From Streptomyces aureoverticillatus (GTDB lineage Bacteria; Actinomycetota; Actinomycetes; Streptomycetales; Streptomycetaceae), in assembly GCF_014649395.1 (NCBI RefSeq), contig NZ_BMSY01000003.1, positions 744,001 to 808,000 of the forward strand: 64,000 nucleotides of DNA, written 5' to 3'. Positions 45,105 through 54,688 of the stretch are shown here, piece after piece. The position numbers and the translations under genes are program-made. The notes under the pieces are model-generated. The model had not been told where the DNA came from. It made no database searches and worked only from the letters and a program-made list of their open reading frames with translations. The number at the start of each line of letters is the position of its first letter. Position 1 is the first letter of the stretch.

Positions 45105-45932
45105 GTGGGATCACTGCGCAATCCGATCGGGCCGCTTCCCTCCTCCATCTACTGGCGCCGGAGGGCCGTCCTGCTGTCCGTGGTCGGACTCCTCGTGTTG
45201 CTTGTCGTGTGGGCGCTCGCCTCGGGCGGAGGTGGCGGGAAGAACGGCGCCGACGGCTCGTCGGGCAAGGGGCCCGCGACGTCCATCACGCCCGGTCCTT
45301 CCGGCTCCGGCCCCGCGATCAGTGAACACCCGGGCGGCCGGGACGAGTCGGACGGCTCGGACGGCGACGGCGACGGCGATGGCGACGGCTCCGGCGACTC
45401 GGAGGGCTCCGACGGCTCCGGCGGCTCGGGCTCCGACGGGTCGTCGGACGGCGGCGCAGGCGGTGGCGGCTCGGACGACGCCAAGGGCGGCGGTGGTTCG
45501 GGCGACCGGTTGCCGGCCGGGTCGAGCATCGCCAAGTGCACCTCCGGCGCGGTGAAGTTGAAGCTGCGCAGCGTCCGGAATTCGTACGCGCCCGGGCAGA
45601 AGCCGAAGCTGGAGGTGACCGCCGTGAACACCGGCGGGAAGGCCTGCAAGGTCGATCTCGGCGGCAAGGGCACCGTTTTGACGATCACTCAGGCCGGTTC
45701 CGACAAGGCGATGTGGTCCTCCGAGGACTGCCCCGGGACCGGGGCCAGCCTGCTGTTCCGGGTGCCCGCGGACGGCCGGGTGACCCACGCCCTGGAATGG
45801 GACCGCAAGGCCAGCGCCCCCCGGTGCGCGACGCCTGCACCGGGCGCCGCGAAGCCGGGCACCTACCTGGTGGAGGCCCACACCCCGGGCCTGGGCAGCG
45901 CGAAGACGTCGTTCGTCCTGGCCAAGGACTGA
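45105..45932 (+). CDS. Membrane-anchored extracellular protein with Asp/Gly/Ser stalk
   Basis: The 275-residue product has a short cytoplasmic N-terminus, one membrane helix (RRAVLLSVVGLLVLLVVWAL), a low-complexity stalk of Gly, Ser and Asp (DGDGDGDGDGSGDSEGSDG), and a C-terminal beta-rich domain of about 130 residues with four cysteines (two probable disulfides). The domain resembles DUF4232-like or other Ig-type modules but I cannot name it. The function is unknown. A GTG start is used; a TTG two codons upstream is possible. Confidence 0.68.
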   Translation: MGSLRNPIGPLPSSIYWRRRAVLLSVVGLLVLLVVWALASGGGGGKNGADGSSGKGPATSITPGPSGSGPAISEHPGGRDESDGSDGDGDGDGDGSGDSEGSDGSGGSGSDGSSDGGAGGGGSDDAKGGGGSGDRLPAGSSIAKCTSGAVKLKLRSVRNSYAPGQKPKLEVTAVNTGGKACKVDLGGKGTVLTITQAGSDKAMWSSEDCPGTGASLLFRVPADGRVTHALEWDRKASAPRCATPAPGAAKPGTYLVEAHTPGLGSAKTSFVLAKD

Positions 45933-45980
45933 GGTTTCCGGCCAAGGCCTGGCGTTCCGGGTGCGGCCCGGTGGGTGGTG

Positions 45981-46005
45981 GCCCGCGCTGTCGCGCGGGC
46001 TTTCT
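45981..46005. terminator. Intrinsic terminator between convergent genes
   Basis: An eight-bp stem gcccgcgc/gcgcgggc with a four-base loop is followed by tttct on the + strand. It separates the membrane-anchored protein gene from the convergent disA. Confidence 0.7.
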
Positions 46006-46035
46006 CCCACCTGCCCACCCTTTGCCCGCCGGAGG

Positions 46036-47160
46036 CTAGACGTACCGCTCGAGGATCGAGGACTCCGCAAGCCGCGAAAGCCCTTCGCGCACGCTGCGCG
46101 CGCGGGCCTCGCCCACGCCGTCCACCGTCTGGAGGTCGTCCACGCTCGCGGCGAGCAGCTTCTGCAGTCCGCCGAAGTGCTCGACGAGCCGGTCGATGAT
46201 GGCGCCGGGCAGCCGGGGGACCTTCGCGAGCAGCCGGAAGCCGCGCGGCGACACCGCGGAGTCGAGGGTCTCGGGCGAGCCCGTGTACCCCAGCGCCCGT
46301 GCCACCGTGGGCAGTTCGAGCAGCTCGGCGTGGGTGAGGTCGTTCAGCTCGACGAGCGCCTCGTCGACGGTGCGCGAGCGCTTGGCGGTGGGCTCCGGCA
46401 CGTAGTCCCGGACGACCAGCTCGCGCTCGGGCTCCACGCCCGCGATCAACTCGTCGAGCTGGAGGGTCAGGAGGCGGCCGTCCGTGCCGAGCTCGACCAC
46501 GTACTCGGCGATCTCCGTGGCGATGCGCCGGACCATCTCCAGGCGCTGGGCGACCGCGGTGACGTCCCGCACCGTCACCAGGTCCTCGATCTCCAGGGCG
46601 GACAGCGTGCCCGCGACCTCGTCGAGGCGGAGCTTGTACCGCTCAAGGGTGGCGAGGGCCTGGTTGGCACGTGACAGGATCGCCGCGGAGTCCTCCAGGA
46701 CGCGGCGCTGCCCGTCCACGTACAGCGCGATCAGACGCATCGACTGCGAGACGGACACGACGGGGAAGCCGACCTGCTTGCTCACCCGGTCCGCCGTGCG
46801 GTGCCGGGTGCCCGTCTCCTCCGTGGGGATGGTCGGGTCCGGCACCAACTGCACGCCCGCGCGCAGGATCTTGGTGATGTCCTTGTCGAGCACGATGCCG
46901 CCGTCGAGCTTGCACAGCTCGCGCAGCCGCGTGGCCGTGAACTCGACGTCCAGGACGAAGCCGCCCGTGCACATCGACTCGACGGTCTTGTCCGAGCCGA
47001 GCACGATGAGCCCGCCCGTGTTGCCTCTGAGGATCCGCTCCAGGCCGTCGCGCAGGGCGGTGCCGGGTGCGACGGCGCTCAGGGAGGCGCGCATCAGCCC
47101 GTCGGCACCGGAGCCTGTACCGGGCTTGCCGGGAACCGCTGCCCGGTCGTTGGCTGCCAC
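46036..47160 (-). CDS. disA: DNA integrity scanning diadenylate cyclase DisA
   Basis: DisA makes the second messenger c-di-AMP from two ATP and senses branched DNA. The 374-residue protein has the N-terminal DAC domain with the DGA-type motif in [11 protein letters not shown] and the RHR motif in [10 protein letters not shown], a central helical spine, and C-terminal helix-hairpin-helix motifs ([20 protein letters not shown]). The GTG start has a ggaggag ribosome site. It lies 101 bp after radA on the same strand, the common actinobacterial and Bacillus pairing; RadA is known to modulate DisA. Confidence 0.95.
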   Translation of the reverse strand: MAANDRAAVPGKPGTGSGADGLMRASLSAVAPGTALRDGLERILRGNTGGLIVLGSDKTVESMCTGGFVLDVEFTATRLRELCKLDGGIVLDKDITKILRAGVQLVPDPTIPTEETGTRHRTADRVSKQVGFPVVSVSQSMRLIALYVDGQRRVLEDSAAILSRANQALATLERYKLRLDEVAGTLSALEIEDLVTVRDVTAVAQRLEMVRRIATEIAEYVVELGTDGRLLTLQLDELIAGVEPERELVVRDYVPEPTAKRSRTVDEALVELNDLTHAELLELPTVARALGYTGSPETLDSAVSPRGFRLLAKVPRLPGAIIDRLVEHFGGLQKLLAASVDDLQTVDGVGEARARSVREGLSRLAESSILERYV

Positions 47161-47261
47161 TGCACTCCTCCGGTCGCAGGTTGTCCAAGCCTCTTCGCAC
47201 GTCTGGGTGCACGCCTCGTGCAGGCCCGGCTTCGTACGGATGGGCGAGACCAGGGCAAAGT

Positions 47262-48671
47262 CTACCGGCGGTCTTCGTCCTGGCGTGGGGCCTCTCGACG
47301 ACGCGATCTCGGAAGGACGCGCAGCGCGTCGCCCATGTCGGCGACTTCGGTGACCTTCATACCGGCCGGGACCTTTCCCGGATCGGTCGGTACGAGCGCG
47401 TGGGTGAAGCCCAGGCGGTGGGCCTCGGCCAGTCTGCGCTGCACGCCCGTGACCCGTCTGACCTCGCCCGCGAGGCCCACCTCGCCGATCGCGACCAGGT
47501 TCTTCGGCAGCGGGGTGTCGCTCGCGGCGCTGGCCAGGGCGAGGGCCACGGCGAGGTCGGCGGCGGGCTCGGACAGCTTCACGCCGCCGACCGTGGCGCT
47601 GTAGATGTCGCGCTTGCCGAGGGCCGTGATGCGGCCGCGCTGCTCCAGGACGGCCAGCATCATCGAGACGCGGGACGTCTCCAGGCCGGAGGTGGTGCGG
47701 CGCGGGGAGGGGATCTGCGAGTCGACCGTCAGAGCCTGGACCTCGGCGACCAGGGGGCGGCGGCCCTCAAGGGTCACCGTCAGACAGGTGCCGGGGACGG
47801 CCTCGGCGCGGCGGGTGAGGAAGAGGCCCGACGGGTCGGCGAGGCCCGTGATGCCCTCGTCGTGCAGCTCGAAGCAGCCGACCTCGTCCGTCGTCCCGTA
47901 CCGGTTCTTCACGCCGCGGACCAGGCGGAGGCGGGCGTGCCGGTCGCCTTCGAAGTGCAGCACCACGTCGACGAGGTGCTCCAGGAGACGCGGGCCCGCG
48001 ATCGCGCCGTCCTTGGTGACGTGGCCGACCAGGAGCGTGGACATGCCGCGCTCCTTGGAGGCGCGGATGAGGGCGCCGGCGACCTCGCGGACCTGCGCCA
48101 TGCCGCCGGGGGCGCCGTCGATCTCCGGCGAGGCGACCGTCTGCACCGAGTCGAGGACCAGGAGCGAGGGCTTCACCGCGTCCAAGTGGCCGAGGACGGC
48201 GGCCAGATCGGTCTCGGCGGCCAGATACAGGTGGTCCGCGATCGCGGAGATGCGGTCGGCGCGCAGCCGGACCTGGCTGGCCGACTCCTCACCCGTCACG
48301 TACAACGTCCGGTGGTCGTCGCTCGCCGCCTTCGCCGCGACGTCGAGCAGCAGCGTGGACTTGCCGACGCCCGGCTCGCCCGCGAGCAGCACCACGGCGC
48401 CGGGCACCAGGCCGCCGCCGAGCACGCGGTCCAGCTCGGCCACGCCGGTGGTGCGGGCGGTGGCGCTGCGGCCGTCGACCTGGCCGATGGGCAGGGCGGA
48501 GGAGGTGACACGGCCGGGGGTGGTCGTGCGCACCGCGGGCGCGCCGTACTCCTCGACCGTGCCCCATGCCTGGCATTCGGGGCAGCGGCCGAGCCACTTG
48601 GCCGTCTGCCAGCCGCATTCGGTGCAGCGGTAGGACGGGCGGTCCTTCGCGGTTTTCGTACGGGCAGCCAT
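47262..48671 (-). CDS. radA: DNA repair ATPase RadA
   Basis: RadA (Sms) promotes branch migration during recombination. The 469-residue protein has an N-terminal C4 zinc finger (YRCTECGW and GRCPECQAW), RecA-like ATPase with Walker [10 protein letters not shown] and LLVLDSVQT, the RadA-specific KNRYG motif, and a Lon-protease-like C-terminal domain. The ATG at 48671 directly precedes the zinc-finger region; upstream in-frame sequence has no coding character. It probably forms an operon with disA. Confidence 0.95.
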   Translation of the reverse strand: MAARTKTAKDRPSYRCTECGWQTAKWLGRCPECQAWGTVEEYGAPAVRTTTPGRVTSSALPIGQVDGRSATARTTGVAELDRVLGGGLVPGAVVLLAGEPGVGKSTLLLDVAAKAASDDHRTLYVTGEESASQVRLRADRISAIADHLYLAAETDLAAVLGHLDAVKPSLLVLDSVQTVASPEIDGAPGGMAQVREVAGALIRASKERGMSTLLVGHVTKDGAIAGPRLLEHLVDVVLHFEGDRHARLRLVRGVKNRYGTTDEVGCFELHDEGITGLADPSGLFLTRRAEAVPGTCLTVTLEGRRPLVAEVQALTVDSQIPSPRRTTSGLETSRVSMMLAVLEQRGRITALGKRDIYSATVGGVKLSEPAADLAVALALASAASDTPLPKNLVAIGEVGLAGEVRRVTGVQRRLAEAHRLGFTHALVPTDPGKVPAGMKVTEVADMGDALRVLPRSRRREAPRQDEDRR

Positions 48672-48913
48672 GCGTGAACCGTAGCCGTCCCCACTGACAG
48701 CGCCCGCCAGCGCCCGCCAGCACCCGCCGGTGCCTGCCATCGTCCGCCGACGTCCGCACGGGCGGGTCGGGGCGGTGCGAGCTCCTCTCCATCGAACAAG
48801 CAACGGAATCATGGCTTCCTGTCCCCTTTTGAGGGATCTGTTCACCCGTAAGGATTAAATGTGCTCAAGGGGGAGGAAGCCCCCTGCATCATGCGCCTAA
48901 CTTCGCACGGGTG

Positions 48914-50752
48914 ATGAGCAGCAGTCCGGAAACTCCCACGTACACCACCGGCGCGCACCGGGCGCACCCCGGCGCCCGCAAGCGGGTGGTGCCGCGCACG
49001 GTCCCGCAGTCGCCGGCACCTCCGTCCACGCACTACGAACCATTCCTGGACGGCCTGTTCACGTACTGCCTGTCGGTGCTGTGCGACCACGACGCCGCGA
49101 CGGCCGCGCTCGGCGAGGTGCTCGCGCTGGCCGAGCGGCGCGGCGCCCGCCCCGACGGCGAGACCCGCGCGTGGCTGTACGCGCTCGCCCGCTGGATGTG
49201 CCTGCGCGCCCTCGCCGAGAACAAGCAGCGCGGCCGCCATGGCGCACACACGGCCGCCGGGGCCTCGACGGATGCGGCGCCCGCTTCGGGCGCCGGGTCT
49301 GTTTCGGGCGCTGCGTCTGCTTCGGGCGCCGGGGCTGTCTCGGGTGCCACCCCCGGCCTCGTCGCCCACCCGCCCCCCGGCACTCCCGCCGCCGCGGCCG
49401 CCGCGGCCACCTCAAGGGGCACCGTTCCCGCCGCCCCCGCCGACGACCTCGCCCGCGCCCGCCGCCGTGAACTGGCCCAGCTCGCCTGGCCGGAGGCCGC
49501 CGGGACCACGCCCGAGCAGCGCGAGGCCCTGGAGCTCGCCGTCCGGCACCGGCTCTCGGCCAAGGAGGTCGCCGCCGTCCTCGGCCTCGACCCCGCCGCC
49601 GCCCGTGACCTGCTCGCCTCCGCCGCCTGCGAGGTGGAGCGCACCCGTGCCGCCCTCGCCGTCGTCGAGACCGGCACCTGCCCGATCGTCGCCCGCCTCA
49701 CCGGCGACAACCAGGTCCTGCTCGGCACGGCCCTGCGCCGCGAGCTCGTCCGGCACGTCGACGACTGTCCGCGCTGCCGCAGCACCGCCGAGCGCGCCGG
49801 TTCCAGCGCCTGGCCCGGCACCGCCGTCACGCCGGCCGCGCTGCCCGTCGTCGCCGCACCGCGCGCGGCCCTGCACCACGCCATGGCCCTCGCCCCGCGC
49901 GACCGGCGCCGGGCCCGCGGCGGCGGCCCCCGCTTCGACCGCCGCGGCTTCCCGATGGACCCCAAGGACCACGCCGCCCGCCGCGAGCGCCTGCGCGCGC
50001 GTGCCGTCACGACGACGGTCGTCGCCACGGTCGTCGCCGCCCCCGTGCTCGCCCTCTGGGCGGCCTACCGCGGCGCGCCGCTCACCGGTGAGGGCCACGA
50101 CGGCCGCACCACCGGCGTCACCGAGGCCGACGGCGGCCCCGGCGGCAAGGACGGCGCCCGCGGCCGCGAGGACTACGAGAACGCGGGCAACGCCCGCACC
50201 ACCCCCGACCCCCGCTTCCGCGGCGGCCGCGGACCCGGTGTCTCCGTAGAGGTCATCAGCCCCGGCGGACCCGCCGCCGGCCGGATCGGCGTACAGGCCC
50301 GGTCGCACGGCGGCGTCACGCTCATCACGCTGACCGGCGGCGGCAGTTCACCGGTCCGCTGGTCGGCGAGCACCGGTGCGCCCTGGCTCGTCCTGAGCCA
50401 GTCCGCGGGCACACTCTCGCCCGGCGAGTCGATCACGATCAGGGTCTACGTGGACGACGACCGCGAACCGCCCGGCCACTGGAGCGCACGCGTGACCATC
50501 GCCCCCACCGGAGCGGTCATCTCCCTGGAGGGCTACGGAAATTCCGGCACCCCGGACCGCCCCGGCAAGCCGGCCCCGCGCCCCACCGCGACCAGGCCGG
50601 GCCCGCCCAACCCGGACCCGACCCCAACCCCCGGCAACCCCACACCCACACCAACCCCCACACCCCCGAACCCGACCCCCACCCCCACGCCAACCCCGTC
50701 CGACCCCCAGACGCCCACCCCCACGCCCAGCGACGACCCGGGTCAGGGCTGA
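48914..50752 (+). CDS. Sigma-factor-like / BACON-domain membrane fusion protein
   Basis: The 612-residue protein combines parts not usually found together. Residues 40-105 (YEPFLDGLFTYCLSVLCDHD) resemble sigma region 2 and 180-250 (TPEQREALELAVRHRLSAKE, VLGLDPAAARDLLASAAC) resemble sigma region 4. A C256...HVDDCPRC (281-288) cluster recalls the zinc site of anti-sigma factors. One membrane helix (365-385) follows, then an extracellular BACON domain (about 445-542, SSPVRWSASTGAPWLVLSQS) and a Pro/Thr repeat tail. It is divergent from radA across 240 bp. Function is unknown; a transmembrane sensor-regulator is possible but unproven. Confidence 0.72.
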   Translation: MSSSPETPTYTTGAHRAHPGARKRVVPRTVPQSPAPPSTHYEPFLDGLFTYCLSVLCDHDAATAALGEVLALAERRGARPDGETRAWLYALARWMCLRALAENKQRGRHGAHTAAGASTDAAPASGAGSVSGAASASGAGAVSGATPGLVAHPPPGTPAAAAAAATSRGTVPAAPADDLARARRRELAQLAWPEAAGTTPEQREALELAVRHRLSAKEVAAVLGLDPAAARDLLASAACEVERTRAALAVVETGTCPIVARLTGDNQVLLGTALRRELVRHVDDCPRCRSTAERAGSSAWPGTAVTPAALPVVAAPRAALHHAMALAPRDRRRARGGGPRFDRRGFPMDPKDHAARRERLRARAVTTTVVATVVAAPVLALWAAYRGAPLTGEGHDGRTTGVTEADGGPGGKDGARGREDYENAGNARTTPDPRFRGGRGPGVSVEVISPGGPAAGRIGVQARSHGGVTLITLTGGGSSPVRWSASTGAPWLVLSQSAGTLSPGESITIRVYVDDDREPPGHWSARVTIAPTGAVISLEGYGNSGTPDRPGKPAPRPTATRPGPPNPDPTPTPGNPTPTPTPTPPNPTPTPTPTPSDPQTPTPTPSDDPGQG

Positions 50753-50878
50753 GCCTGGGGCAGGGTTGAGCCTGGGACGGGGCCGAGGCGGACGGACGGT
50801 TGCAGAGGGGCGCGGGGAACTGCGCGCTCAGCCCAGAACAAACCCGCACCCGCCCCCCCGGGCGAACCCCAACGGCGC

Positions 50879-51829
50879 CTAGGCGCACCCGCCAGGCGCC
50901 CCGCCAGAATCCGCAGGATGCGGGGCGATCAACGGCAACTGCGAGGCAAGCCGAGCCTCACACAGCTCGACCAGCCGGTCATACCCCGCCTTGCCCATCA
51001 GCTCGATCAACTCGGGCCGATAGGACACGTACACAGGATCCCCGGCGCCATGCGCCGAGGTCGCAGACGTGCACCACCAGTGCAGGTCGTGCCCACCCGG
51101 CCCCCACCCCCGGCGGTCGTACTCACCGATGGACACCTGGAGGACCCGCGTGTCGTCCGGCCGGTCGATCCACTCGAAGGTGCGCCGCACGGGAAGCTGC
51201 CAGCACACATCCGGCTTGGTCTCCAGCGGCTCCCGGCCCTCCTTCAGGGCCAGGATGTGCAGCGAGCAGCCCGCGCCGCCCGCGAAGCCGGGCCGGTTCT
51301 GGAAGATGCACGACCCGTTGTACGGGCGGGTCTGCCGCTCGCCGTCGTCGTCCTGCGAGACCCAGCCCGTCTGCGTGCCGACGTCGTGGTGCTGCCAGAT
51401 GTCCGGCGTGAGCCGCGCCACATAACCCGCGACCCGCTTCTCGTCGTCCTCGTCCGAGAAGTGCGCGCCCAGCGTGCAGCAGCCGTCGTCGGCCCGGCCC
51501 GCCTGGATGCCCTGGCAGCCGCTGCCGAAGATGCAGTTCCAGCGGGAGGTGAGCCACGTCAGGTCGCAGCGGAAGACCTGCTCGTCGTCCGCCGGGTCCG
51601 GGAACTCCACCCAGGCGCGGGCGAAGTCCAGACCCTGCTCGTCCTGGACCGCCTTCTTGGACTTCGTGACCTTGCCGGCCTTCGCGATCTTGTCGGCCTT
51701 CCTGGCCTGCTTCTCCTTCTTGGCCTGCTTCTCCGACTTCGACGACACCGAGGACTCCGAAGACTCCGAGGACTCCGATGACTGCGACGGCTTCGATTTG
51801 TCGGGCTTCGCCTTTTTCGTCTTTGGCAC
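50879..51829 (-). CDS. Cysteine-rich hypothetical protein with charged Ser/Lys-rich N-terminus
   Basis: The 316-residue product begins with about 65 residues of Lys, Ser and Glu repeats ([19 protein letters not shown]). The rest contains ten or so cysteines in the order [50 protein letters not shown] and PDVCWQLPV. That arrangement is like the YkgJ/DUF3109 metal-cluster-binding proteins. I cannot give a function. It is divergent from the Ppx/GppA gene with 92 bp between starts. The start is a GTG. Confidence 0.68.
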   Translation of the reverse strand: MPKTKKAKPDKSKPSQSSESSESSESSVSSKSEKQAKKEKQARKADKIAKAGKVTKSKKAVQDEQGLDFARAWVEFPDPADDEQVFRCDLTWLTSRWNCIFGSGCQGIQAGRADDGCCTLGAHFSDEDDEKRVAGYVARLTPDIWQHHDVGTQTGWVSQDDDGERQTRPYNGSCIFQNRPGFAGGAGCSLHILALKEGREPLETKPDVCWQLPVRRTFEWIDRPDDTRVLQVSIGEYDRRGWGPGGHDLHWWCTSATSAHGAGDPVYVSYRPELIELMGKAGYDRLVELCEARLASQLPLIAPHPADSGGAPGGCA

Positions 51830-51921
51830 GACTCCAGGGTATGCGCGCCCGTCTCTCCCCGGAGACCAGCAACGTCCGCCCGGCGACAGCCGGACGCCGT
51901 ATGCGCAGTAGCGTTCCGTAT

Positions 51922-52893
51922 ATGAGACTCGGTGTCCTCGACGTGGGTTCGAACACGGTGCATCTGCTGGTGGTGGACGCCCACCCCGGCGCCCGCCCGC
52001 TGCCCGCGCACTCCCACAAGGCCGACCTGCGCCTTGCCCAACTGATCGACGAGGCGGGTGCCATCGGCCCCGACGGCGTCGAGCTGCTCGTCGCCACGGT
52101 GCGGGACGCGCTGCAGGCCGCGGAGGACAAGGGCGTCGAAGACCTGCTGCCGTTCGCCACCTCCGCGGTGCGCGAGGCGACCAACGCCGACGACGTGCTC
52201 GCCCGCGTCCGCGACGAGACCGGCGTCGACCTGCAGGTCCTCAGCGGCGCGGAGGAGGCGCGGCTGACCTTCCTCGCCGTGCGCCGCTGGTTCGGCTGGT
52301 CCGCCGGCAAGCTGCTCGTCCTCGACATCGGCGGCGGCTCCCTGGAGATCGCGTACGGCATCGACGAGGAGCCGGACGCCGCGGCCAGCCTGCCGCTCGG
52401 CGCCGGCCGGCTGACCGCTGCCTGGCTGCCCGCCGACCCGCCGGACCCCGCCGACGTCCGGGCCCTGCGGCGCCACGTACGCGCCCAGATCGCCCGCACT
52501 GTGGGCGAGTTCACGCGCTTCGGCAGCCCCGACCACGTCGTCGCGACCTCGAAGACCTTCAAGCAGCTGGCCCGGCTCGCGGGCGCCGCCCGGTCCGCCG
52601 AGGGCCTCTACGTACAGCGGGAACTGAAGCGCAAGTCCCTGGAGGACTGGGTGCCGCAGCTCGCCGCGATGACCGCGGCCGAGCGCGCCGAGCTGCCCGG
52701 CGTCTCCGAAGGGCGGGCCGGGCAGCTGCTCGCCGGGGCACTCGTCGCCGAGGGCGCGATGGACCTGTTCGGCGTGGAGTCGGTGGAGATCTGCCCGTGG
52801 GCCCTGCGGGAGGGCGTGATCCTGCGGCGCTTGGACCACTTGCCGGCGGTAGCGGGTCCTCACGGAGCGCCCCGGTCCCGCCCCTTCCCGTAA
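51922..52893 (+). CDS. Ppx/GppA-family phosphatase
   Basis: The 323-residue protein has the ASKHA phosphate-binding motifs [17 protein letters not shown] (N-terminal) and [18 protein letters not shown], typical of exopolyphosphatase/pppGpp phosphatase enzymes. The C-terminal HD-like domain of longer Ppx proteins is absent, as in other short actinobacterial Ppx1-type proteins. It may degrade short polyphosphate or (p)ppGpp. The last nine residues ([10 protein letters not shown] region) are encoded by the left end of a dispersed repeat element. Confidence 0.87.
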   Translation: MRLGVLDVGSNTVHLLVVDAHPGARPLPAHSHKADLRLAQLIDEAGAIGPDGVELLVATVRDALQAAEDKGVEDLLPFATSAVREATNADDVLARVRDETGVDLQVLSGAEEARLTFLAVRRWFGWSAGKLLVLDIGGGSLEIAYGIDEEPDAAASLPLGAGRLTAAWLPADPPDPADVRALRRHVRAQIARTVGEFTRFGSPDHVVATSKTFKQLARLAGAARSAEGLYVQRELKRKSLEDWVPQLAAMTAAERAELPGVSEGRAGQLLAGALVAEGAMDLFGVESVEICPWALREGVILRRLDHLPAVAGPHGAPRSRPFP

Positions 52894-53040
52894 CCAGGGG
52901 CTGCCGCCCCTGGACCCCGCTATCGGCGCTCCGCGCCTCGTCCTCAAACGCCGGACGGGCTGAATCCAGCCCGTCCGGCGTTTGAGGAGCGGGGTCTGGG
53001 GCGGAGCCCCAGTTTCGGGAAAGGGGCGGGACTGGGGCGC
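52867..53040. repeat. Dispersed palindromic repeat, full element C
   Basis: A 174-bp inverted repeat with perfect inner arms cctcaaacgccggacgggct (52942-52961) and complement (52968-52987) around the loop gaatcc, and outer ends gcgccccggtc / gactggggcgc. It has the same plan as the element at 41320-41511. Its left end forms the 3' end of the Ppx/GppA gene, including the stop codon. Confidence 0.88.
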
Positions 53041-53069
53041 CCCCGCGACGGCCCCGTACCCTGTTCCCC

Positions 53070-53894
53070 GTGGCAGAACCAGTCGTGCGTATCCCGGATG
53101 CGAAGGTCGCCCTCTCGACGGCCTCCGTCTACCCGGAGTCGACGGCGACGGCCTTCGAGATAGCCGCGCGCCTCGGCTACGACGGTGTCGAGGTCATGGT
53201 GTGGACCGATCCGGTCAGCCAGGACATCGAGGCGCTGCGCCGCCTCAGCGACTACCACCAGATCCCCGTCCTCGCCGTGCACGCGCCCTGCCTGCTGATC
53301 ACCCAGCGGGTCTGGTCCACCGACCCCTGGACCAAGCTCCAGCGGGCCCGGACCGCCGCCGAGAAGCTGGACGCGTCGACGGTCGTCGTGCACCCGCCGT
53401 TCCGGTGGCAGCGCAATTACGCGCGCGACTTCGTCGAGGGCGTCTGGCGCATGGCGGACGAGACGGACGTGCGGTTCGCCGTGGAGAACATGTATCCCTG
53501 GCGCTACCGCGACCGCGAGATGCTCGCGTACGCCCCCGACTGGGACGTCACCAAGGACGACTACCGCCACTTCACGATCGACCTGTCGCACACCGCGACC
53601 TCCCGCGTCGACGCGCTGCAGATGGTCGACCGCATGGGCGACCGGCTCGGCCACGTCCACCTCGCCGACGGCAAGGGCTCCGCGAAGGACGAGCACCTGG
53701 TGCCGGGGCGCGGCACGCAGCCCTGCGCCGAACTGCTCGAACGCCTCGCGGCGACCGGGTTCGACGGCCATGTCGTCGTCGAGGTCAACACCCGCCGCGC
53801 GATGTCCAGCGCCGAGCGGGAGGCCGACCTGGCCGAGGCCCTGGCGTTCACGCGGCTGCACCTGGCGTCGGCGGTGAAGGTGCCGCGGTCGTGA
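53070..53894 (+). CDS. Sugar phosphate isomerase/epimerase-like TIM-barrel protein
   Basis: The 274-residue product matches the AP-endonuclease-2/xylose-isomerase-like TIM barrel family: [50 protein letters not shown] with a metal-binding Glu, [10 protein letters not shown], and [20 protein letters not shown]. Metal ligands (His, Glu, Asp, Glu) appear intact. The substrate cannot be told. The GTG start sits just past a repeat element, and the stop overlaps the TetR gene as GTGA, so the regulator is produced from the same transcript. Confidence 0.85.
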   Translation: MAEPVVRIPDAKVALSTASVYPESTATAFEIAARLGYDGVEVMVWTDPVSQDIEALRRLSDYHQIPVLAVHAPCLLITQRVWSTDPWTKLQRARTAAEKLDASTVVVHPPFRWQRNYARDFVEGVWRMADETDVRFAVENMYPWRYRDREMLAYAPDWDVTKDDYRHFTIDLSHTATSRVDALQMVDRMGDRLGHVHLADGKGSAKDEHLVPGRGTQPCAELLERLAATGFDGHVVVEVNTRRAMSSAEREADLAEALAFTRLHLASAVKVPRS

Positions 53895-54532
53895 CCGGTC
53901 AGGCACCCGCCCCGGCCCCGCGGCGCCGGGGACGCCCCTCCCGTACGCAGTCGGAGCAGGGCCCCGCCATGCGCGAGGTGATCCTGGAGGCGGCCCGCGC
54001 CCAGTTCTCCGAGCGCGGGTACGAGAAGGCGTCGGTGCGGTCCATCGCCAAGGCGGCGGGCGTGGACTCGGCGCTCGTGCACCACTACTTCGGTACGAAG
54101 GAACAGGTCTTCGCGGCCGCCATCGAGGTGGCGTTCGCGCCCGCGCTGCAGGCGCCGGCCGCCGTGGCGGAGGGCCCGCTCGACGACGTCGGCGAGCGCC
54201 TGGCCCGCTTCGTCTTCGGCGTCTGGGAGAACCCCGAGACCCGTGCCCCGCTCCTCGCGATCGTCCGCTCCGCCGTCAACAACGAGGCGGCGGCAGCCGT
54301 CTTCCGCCGACTGGTCTCCACCCAGCTCCTGTCCCGCATCGCCGAGCGCCTCGACCTCCCGGACGCCGAGCTGCGGGCCGAGCTCGCGGCGGCACAGCTC
54401 GTGGGCACGGCGATGCTGCGGTACGTGATCCAGGTGGAGCCGCTGGCCTCGGCGGACGTGGAGCAGATCATCGCGCGGGTGGCGCCGGTGGTGCAGGGGC
54501 ACCTGACGGGGGAGTGGCCGGGGCGGGGCTGA
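53891..54532 (+). CDS. TetR-family regulator
   Basis: The 213-residue protein has the N-terminal helix-turn-helix [40 protein letters not shown] and a ligand domain with the TetR_C-type pattern [20 protein letters not shown] common in actinobacteria. It is translationally coupled to the isomerase-like gene. A 21-bp palindrome at 54575-54595, just downstream and ahead of ilvD, is a possible binding site, but that is inference. Confidence 0.88.
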   Translation: MTGQAPAPAPRRRGRPSRTQSEQGPAMREVILEAARAQFSERGYEKASVRSIAKAAGVDSALVHHYFGTKEQVFAAAIEVAFAPALQAPAAVAEGPLDDVGERLARFVFGVWENPETRAPLLAIVRSAVNNEAAAAVFRRLVSTQLLSRIAERLDLPDAELRAELAAAQLVGTAMLRYVIQVEPLASADVEQIIARVAPVVQGHLTGEWPGRG

Positions 54533-54574
54533 GGGCGGCCCCGGGGGCGTACGGCCTGAGACGCCTGTCCCGTC

Positions 54575-54595
54575 ATCCGGACACCCTGTCCGGAT
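54575..54595. promoter_or_regulatory. Palindrome between the TetR gene and ilvD
   Basis: ATCCGGACA, ccc, TGTCCGGAT forms perfect nine-base arms around three bases. There is no T-run after it, so an operator is more likely than a terminator. It is about 94 bp before the ilvD start. Confidence 0.5.
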
Positions 54596-54688
54596 CTTGG
54601 ATCCTCGGCGTACGCTCGACTCAGTCACACATGAGTCACACACGCCCGGAACATGCCCCGCAGCATGACCCTTGAGGAGCGAGCGACG

